A stretch of 64,000 nt of DNA from Rhizobium ruizarguesonis (lineage in GTDB: Bacteria; Pseudomonadota; Alphaproteobacteria; Rhizobiales; Rhizobiaceae). The position numbers and the translations under genes were made by a program. Shown in pieces: positions 60,687 to 64,000 of this stretch (positions within the stretch are counted from its first letter, which is position 1; each line of letters opens with the position of its first letter). Location: positions 62,001-126,000 of the forward strand of contig NZ_PQIG01000111.1 of assembly GCF_012349115.1 (NCBI RefSeq). The letters run 5' to 3'. Below the pieces are notes generated by a model. It ran no database searches. It was given only the letters and a program-made list of their open reading frames with translations, and had not been told where the DNA came from.

Positions 60687-60784
60687 ACTTTAGCCTTTTC
60701 AATAGATTACAAATCGTCCATGTCTAGATATCGCCACATTTCCTACAGATTGGCGTCGCAATCGGCTGGCAGCCTGTCACCTCA

Positions 60785-60818
60785 AGCATTTCCGTTTTTT
60801 CCGAGTCACTGAAATGCT
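60785..60818. repeat. Short inverted repeat in the DUF1800 leader
   Basis: agcatttc pairs with gaaatgct around an 18-nt loop with a T-rich part. It directly precedes the R4 hairpin in the same region. Confidence 0.55.
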
Positions 60819-60834
60819 CTGACTTTTTGTTTGC

Positions 60835-60878
60835 GCAATTCCGGACGCAAAACCGCTGCGCACTTTTGCTGGAATTGC
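60835..60878. repeat. R4 hairpin, copy 1
   Basis: gcaattcc ... ggaattgc around cgcaaaaccgctgcgcacttttgc. It ends 14 bp before the strong ribosome site (aggaggtgat) of the DUF1800 gene. A sister element with the same plan lies before the DUF1501 gene (62472-62516). Confidence 0.7.
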
Positions 60879-60905
60879 TTAGCAGTGATCAGGAGGTGAT
60901 CTGCC

Positions 60906-62417
60906 ATGAGCCTGTCTTTCCCGACGATGGCGGCGATCCGGTTCGGCTATGGCTTCCGGCCGGGCGAGGCGCCGCCGGACAGCAAGGACGAGCTCATCGG
61001 CCAGCTGCGCAAGGGGGCGGCGGCGACGCCGGACTTTCCGCTCGGTGGCCCCGACATGCGCCACCAGGCGATTCTCAGCCTGCAGGCGCAGTTGCAGCAG
61101 ATCCGGCAAGACGCCAAGACGGTGACCGACGATACGACACAGCGCGAGATGCGCAAAGGGGTCCAGCGCCAGGCGCAGCAGCAGTTTCAACATGATGCGA
61201 ACCTGCGGCTGATGCAGGCGGTGCTGTCGCCGTACGGCTTCTACGAGCGGCTGGCGACCTTCTGGACAGACCATTTCTCCACCAGCGCCGACAAGAGCCT
61301 GCCGATGCGCCTGATCGTGCCGCTCTACGAGGCGGAGGCGATCCGGCCGTTCATATCAGGCAAGTTCGGGGATCTCTTGCGCAGTGCCACCGCCCATCCG
61401 GCCATGCTGATCTATCTCGACCAGGCGGATTCGCTCGGTCCGGATTCGGCCGGCGGCATCAAACGCAACAAGGGGCTGAACGAAAATCTCGGCCGTGAAC
61501 TGCTGGAATTGCACACGCTCGGCGCCGGCAGCGGCTATACCCAGGCGGATGTGACCGCGGCAGCCATGGTGCTGACAGGCCTCACCATCGACCGCAAGGA
61601 GATGGACATCGCTTTCCGACCGAATATTTCGGAGCCCGGCGCGCATGAGGTGCTCGGCGTCAGCTATGGCGGGCGCAGGCGCTCGCGCGACGATTATCTC
61701 GACATGCTCGACGATCTCGCGCTCCATCCGAAGACGGCGGCGCACATCAGCCGGAAGCTCGCGGTGCATTTCATCTCCGACCAGCCCGACGAGGGGATGG
61801 TGTCCGATATGGCCGAAGCCTGGAAGAAGACGGATGGCGACCTGACCGCCGTCTACACTGCGATGCTCGACCATCCCGCCGCCTGGCGCGACGAGGGCGC
61901 CAAGGCGCGCCAGCCTTTCGACTATGTCGTCACCGGCCTGAGGGCATTGAATGCGGGACCGGTCAACGGCGTCGTAGGCAGTTTCCTGGCGGCCAACCAG
62001 CAAGGTACGGACGAGGGCGACATGGCGGCGAACACGCCTGGCATGGCAGGATCGCCGGTGCCGACGGATCCCGCCGGCGAGGCGAGGGAGAAACGCCTCA
62101 AAGCCTTCCAGACGGCGCGGGCGCTGGGGCAGGGCGCACTCAGGCGCATGGGCCAGCCGATCTGGCTGCCGCCGAGCCCGGCCGGTTACGAGGAAGGCTT
62201 CTCCGCCTGGATCACCGGCAGCCAGCTCGCCGAGCGGCTGGCCTGGGCGAGGCGGGCCGCGGCGCAGTTCGGTCGGGACGAAGATCCGCGCGAATTCCTG
62301 AAGTCGACGCTTGCTGATGCCGCCCGCGACGAGACGATCCGCGTGGTGTCGCAGGCGCCGAACAAGATCAGCGGGCTGACGCTGGTGTTGGCATCGCCCG
62401 AATTCAATCGCCGCTAA
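60906..62417 (+). CDS. DUF1800 family protein
   Basis: 503 residues from ATG 60906, ribosome site aggaggtgat. The family landmarks are FYERLATFWTDHFSTSADKS, PAMLIYLDQADSLGPDSAGG followed by NKGLNENLGRELLELHTLG, and VHFISDQPDEGMV. DUF1800 proteins pair with DUF1501 proteins downstream, as here. They are thought to be exported; no clear function is known. The TAA stop is part of the terminator-like hairpin that follows. Confidence 0.92.
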   Translation: MSLSFPTMAAIRFGYGFRPGEAPPDSKDELIGQLRKGAAATPDFPLGGPDMRHQAILSLQAQLQQIRQDAKTVTDDTTQREMRKGVQRQAQQQFQHDANLRLMQAVLSPYGFYERLATFWTDHFSTSADKSLPMRLIVPLYEAEAIRPFISGKFGDLLRSATAHPAMLIYLDQADSLGPDSAGGIKRNKGLNENLGRELLELHTLGAGSGYTQADVTAAAMVLTGLTIDRKEMDIAFRPNISEPGAHEVLGVSYGGRRRSRDDYLDMLDDLALHPKTAAHISRKLAVHFISDQPDEGMVSDMAEAWKKTDGDLTAVYTAMLDHPAAWRDEGAKARQPFDYVVTGLRALNAGPVNGVVGSFLAANQQGTDEGDMAANTPGMAGSPVPTDPAGEAREKRLKAFQTARALGQGALRRMGQPIWLPPSPAGYEEGFSAWITGSQLAERLAWARRAAAQFGRDEDPREFLKSTLADAARDETIRVVSQAPNKISGLTLVLASPEFNRR

Positions 62418-62455
62418 GCAGACTTTCGTTGGCAAGCCAACGCTTCGTCTGCTTA
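62415..62455 (+). terminator. Rho-independent terminator-like hairpin after DUF1800
   Basis: taagcagac pairs with gtctgctta, with an inner cgttggc - aa - gccaacg, followed by a T-rich stretch (gcttctttgtttta). The stop codon of DUF1800 lies in the left arm. It may attenuate transcription into the DUF1501 gene. Confidence 0.6.
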
Positions 62456-62471
62456 GCTTCTTTGTTTTATC

Positions 62472-62516
62472 GCAGGTTCTGGCCGGAAAACCGTTGGACA
62501 CTTTTCCGGAACCTGC
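62472..62516. repeat. R4 hairpin, copy 2
   Basis: gcaggttc ... gaacctgc around a ggccggaaaa / ttttccgg inner pair. Same plan and position (just before the ribosome site) as 60835-60878; the loop has accgttggaca in place of accgctgcgca. Confidence 0.7.
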
Positions 62517-62532
62517 TTAGGAGGCCCCGCCC

Positions 62533-63717
62533 ATGACGCTGCCCACGAACCGGATTTCGCTGTCCCGCCGCGGCTTTCTGGCCTCTGCCTGCTGTCTTGC
62601 CGCCGCCCCCGTCTTCACACCGGTCACTTTCGCGGCAATGCCGGGGGATAACCGCTTCGTCACCATCGTGCTGCGCGGCGCGATGGACGGGCTGGATCTG
62701 GTGCAGCCCTATGGCGATGCCGGTTTTGCAGCGCTCAGGCCGACCCTGGCGCTGACGCCCGAGACCGGGCTTCTCGACCTCGATGGGCATTTCGGCCTCA
62801 ATCCAGCGGCGGCCGAGCTGATGCCGCTCTGGAAGAGCCGGGAGCTCGCCTTCGTGCATGCGGTGTCGACGCCCTACCGCGACCAGCGCAGCCATTTCGA
62901 CGGGCAGGACATGCTGGAATCCGGCGGCGAGCATGTCGCCGAGGAAAAGACCGGCTGGCTGAACCGGGCGCTCGCCGTGATCCCGCGCTCGGACGCGCGC
63001 AAGGCGATCGACATCAACACCTCGACGGAACTGATCCTCTCTGGGCCGAACAATGTCGACGTCTGGGCGTCGGATTCCAATCTGGCGCCGGCGCGCGACG
63101 AGATGCAGTTCCTGGCACGGCTCTATGCCGGCGATCCGCCGTTCGCCGAAGCACTTGCCGAGGCGACGCGGGCCGACACCGCCTCGATGATGGTCGAGCC
63201 AGAGGGCCAGCACGGCGCAAAGATCGCCGACGTGGCGGCGCTCGCCGGCAACATGCTGAAGGGCGATTATCGCATTGCCAGCTTCTCGATCACCGGCTGG
63301 GATACGCATATCGGCCAGGCCGGCCAGTTCAAGCGGCCAGTGCAGGACCTCGCCCAGGCGATCAATACGCTGAAGGCGACACTCGGGCCCGAGATCTGGT
63401 CGAAGACCGTGGTGCTTGCCATGACCGAATTCGGCCGCACCGTGCGCCAGAACGGCTCAGCCGGCACCGACCACGGCACCGGCGGCTGCGCGCTGCTTGC
63501 CGGCGGCGGCGTCAACGGCGGCCGCATCCTCGGCCGTTGGCCGGGCATCGGCGACGGCCAGTTGCTCGACGACCGCGACCTGATGCCGACCGCCGACCTA
63601 CGCGAACTCGCGGCGGCAATGCTCTACCGGCAGTTCGATGTCAGCGCCGATGATTTGACGGGGAAGATCTTCCCGGGGCTGGGGTTCGACAAAGGGTCGC
63701 AGTTTCTGCGTGGGTGA
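62533..63717 (+). CDS. DUF1501 family exported protein
   Basis: 394 residues. A twin-arginine signal (ISLSRRGFLASACCLAAAPV) starts the protein; the family blocks FVTIVLRGAMDGLDLVQPYGD, SRELAFVHAVSTPYRDQRSH, TEFGRTVRQNGSAGTDHGTG and LGRWPGIGDGQLLDDRDLMP follow. DUF1501 proteins have a sulfatase/alkaline-phosphatase-like fold and pair with DUF1800. The TGA stop (63715-63717) lies at the edge of the R1 repeat. The ATG at 62533 has aggaggcc. Confidence 0.93.
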   Translation: MTLPTNRISLSRRGFLASACCLAAAPVFTPVTFAAMPGDNRFVTIVLRGAMDGLDLVQPYGDAGFAALRPTLALTPETGLLDLDGHFGLNPAAAELMPLWKSRELAFVHAVSTPYRDQRSHFDGQDMLESGGEHVAEEKTGWLNRALAVIPRSDARKAIDINTSTELILSGPNNVDVWASDSNLAPARDEMQFLARLYAGDPPFAEALAEATRADTASMMVEPEGQHGAKIADVAALAGNMLKGDYRIASFSITGWDTHIGQAGQFKRPVQDLAQAINTLKATLGPEIWSKTVVLAMTEFGRTVRQNGSAGTDHGTGGCALLAGGGVNGGRILGRWPGIGDGQLLDDRDLMPTADLRELAAAMLYRQFDVSADDLTGKIFPGLGFDKGSQFLRG

Positions 63718-63805
63718 GGCCCGGTCTCGCAAAGCGGGAGCGATCGATCCAGTGAATCGATCGCAGGGCCGAACGCCCTGAGCCCAAGTGAAGGGCCGGG
63801 CGGCA
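63713..63805 (-). repeat. R1 dispersed repeat, copy 2
   Basis: In reverse complement it matches 7538-7632 over about 93 bp, with roughly a dozen differences, the two longest matching blocks being ggctcagggcgttcgg and gcgatcgattcactggatcg. Both copies lie a few bases from the 3' end of an aldo/keto reductase gene. Confidence 0.8.
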
Positions 63806-63818
63806 TCGACGACAGGCC

Positions 63819-64000
63819 TTAGCGGCCGGTCATCTTGAGCGCTGCCTCGGGTAGCCGTTCGCCTTGGACCTCGATGCCGGAGAGGGCTGCGTCGATTTCG
63901 GCGAGGTCGTCGGCGAGCAGGTCGACGTCTACTGCCCCGAGGTTCTCTTCCAGCCGATGTTGCTTCGTCGTTCCCGGGATCGGTACGATCCACGGCTTTT
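63819..64000 (-). CDS. Aldo/keto reductase, C-terminal part (runs off the window)
   Basis: The minus strand encodes KPWIVPIPGTTKQHRLEENL, then GAVDVDLLADDLAEIDAALS and the end AALKMTGR. PIPGTTKQHRLEEN is the cofactor-phosphate-binding segment of aldo/keto reductases. The start and catalytic residues are beyond the right edge. It is a different subgroup from the gene at 7641-8672 (SAIIGPRT at the same place). Confidence 0.8.
   Translation of the reverse strand, partial: KPWIVPIPGTTKQHRLEENLGAVDVDLLADDLAEIDAALSGIEVQGERLPEAALKMTGR

Overview
The window looks like a stretch of chromosome from a Rhizobium species of the R. leguminosarum / R. etli group. This is inferred from high GC, the long UvrB with the rhizobial N- and C-terminal extensions, a BA14K-family protein, DUF982, DUF1800/DUF1501 and many small rhizobial lipoproteins, and several families of short palindromic repeats between genes. 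No rRNA, tRNA, CRISPR array or intact insertion sequence was seen. Most loci are short: one regulator facing one enzyme or transporter.

Layout. 0.1-5.6 kb: a clipped VOC protein, a TIGR00027-type methyltransferase, a TetR regulator, a 57-aa unlisted ORF, a divergent second-type argG with an Lrp/AsnC regulator, and a MarR regulator facing a four-helix membrane protein. 5.6-12.8 kb: regulator/target pairs whose likely operators are visible as inverted repeats (MarR-GNAT fusion; TetR with aldo/keto reductase; TetR with O-methyltransferase; HxlR with a RibD/DHFR-like reductase), plus the tail of a dead Lrp gene. 12.8-18.5 kb: an ABC-2 exporter operon, an FMN reductase, and an OmpR/histidine-kinase pair facing a 48-aa membrane peptide. 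18.6-27 kb: lipoprotein, GNAT, BA14K, small proteins, alpha/beta hydrolase, HtrA-like protease without a signal peptide, dusA, a cold-shock gene and a DUF3828 protein. 27.3-30.6 kb: a 1094-aa RTX/cadherin protein built from five modules. 31-38.5 kb: GNAT, an AT-rich HNH protein, uvrB carrying an in-frame repeat, and a holin/transglycosylase/M15 locus split by a frameshift. 38.5-51 kb: GH15 enzyme, small lipoproteins (one pair of paralogues), a DUF982 ORF without a normal start, two divergent class III cyclases, ankyrin/YHS operon, DUF899, PLD-like protein. 51-64 kb: single-domain response regulator behind an EcfG-like promoter, SulP transporter, LysR/NmrA-like and AraC/SDR pairs, methyltransferase, MFS transporter, DUF486 protein, DUF1800-DUF1501 operon and the 3' end of another aldo/keto reductase.

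Four repeat families recur: R1 (about 95 bp, beside both aldo/keto reductase genes), R2 (172 bp with inverted ends, two full copies, and a related shorter one inside uvrB), R3 (about 48 bp, three copies) and R4 (hairpins before the DUF1800 and DUF1501 genes). The strongest candidates for something new are the membrane-anchored holin-lysin chimera at 36.3-38.5 kb, the repeat-derived peptide in UvrB, and the AT-rich double-cysteine-cluster HNH gene. All functional calls come from reading motifs by eye; no database search was run.
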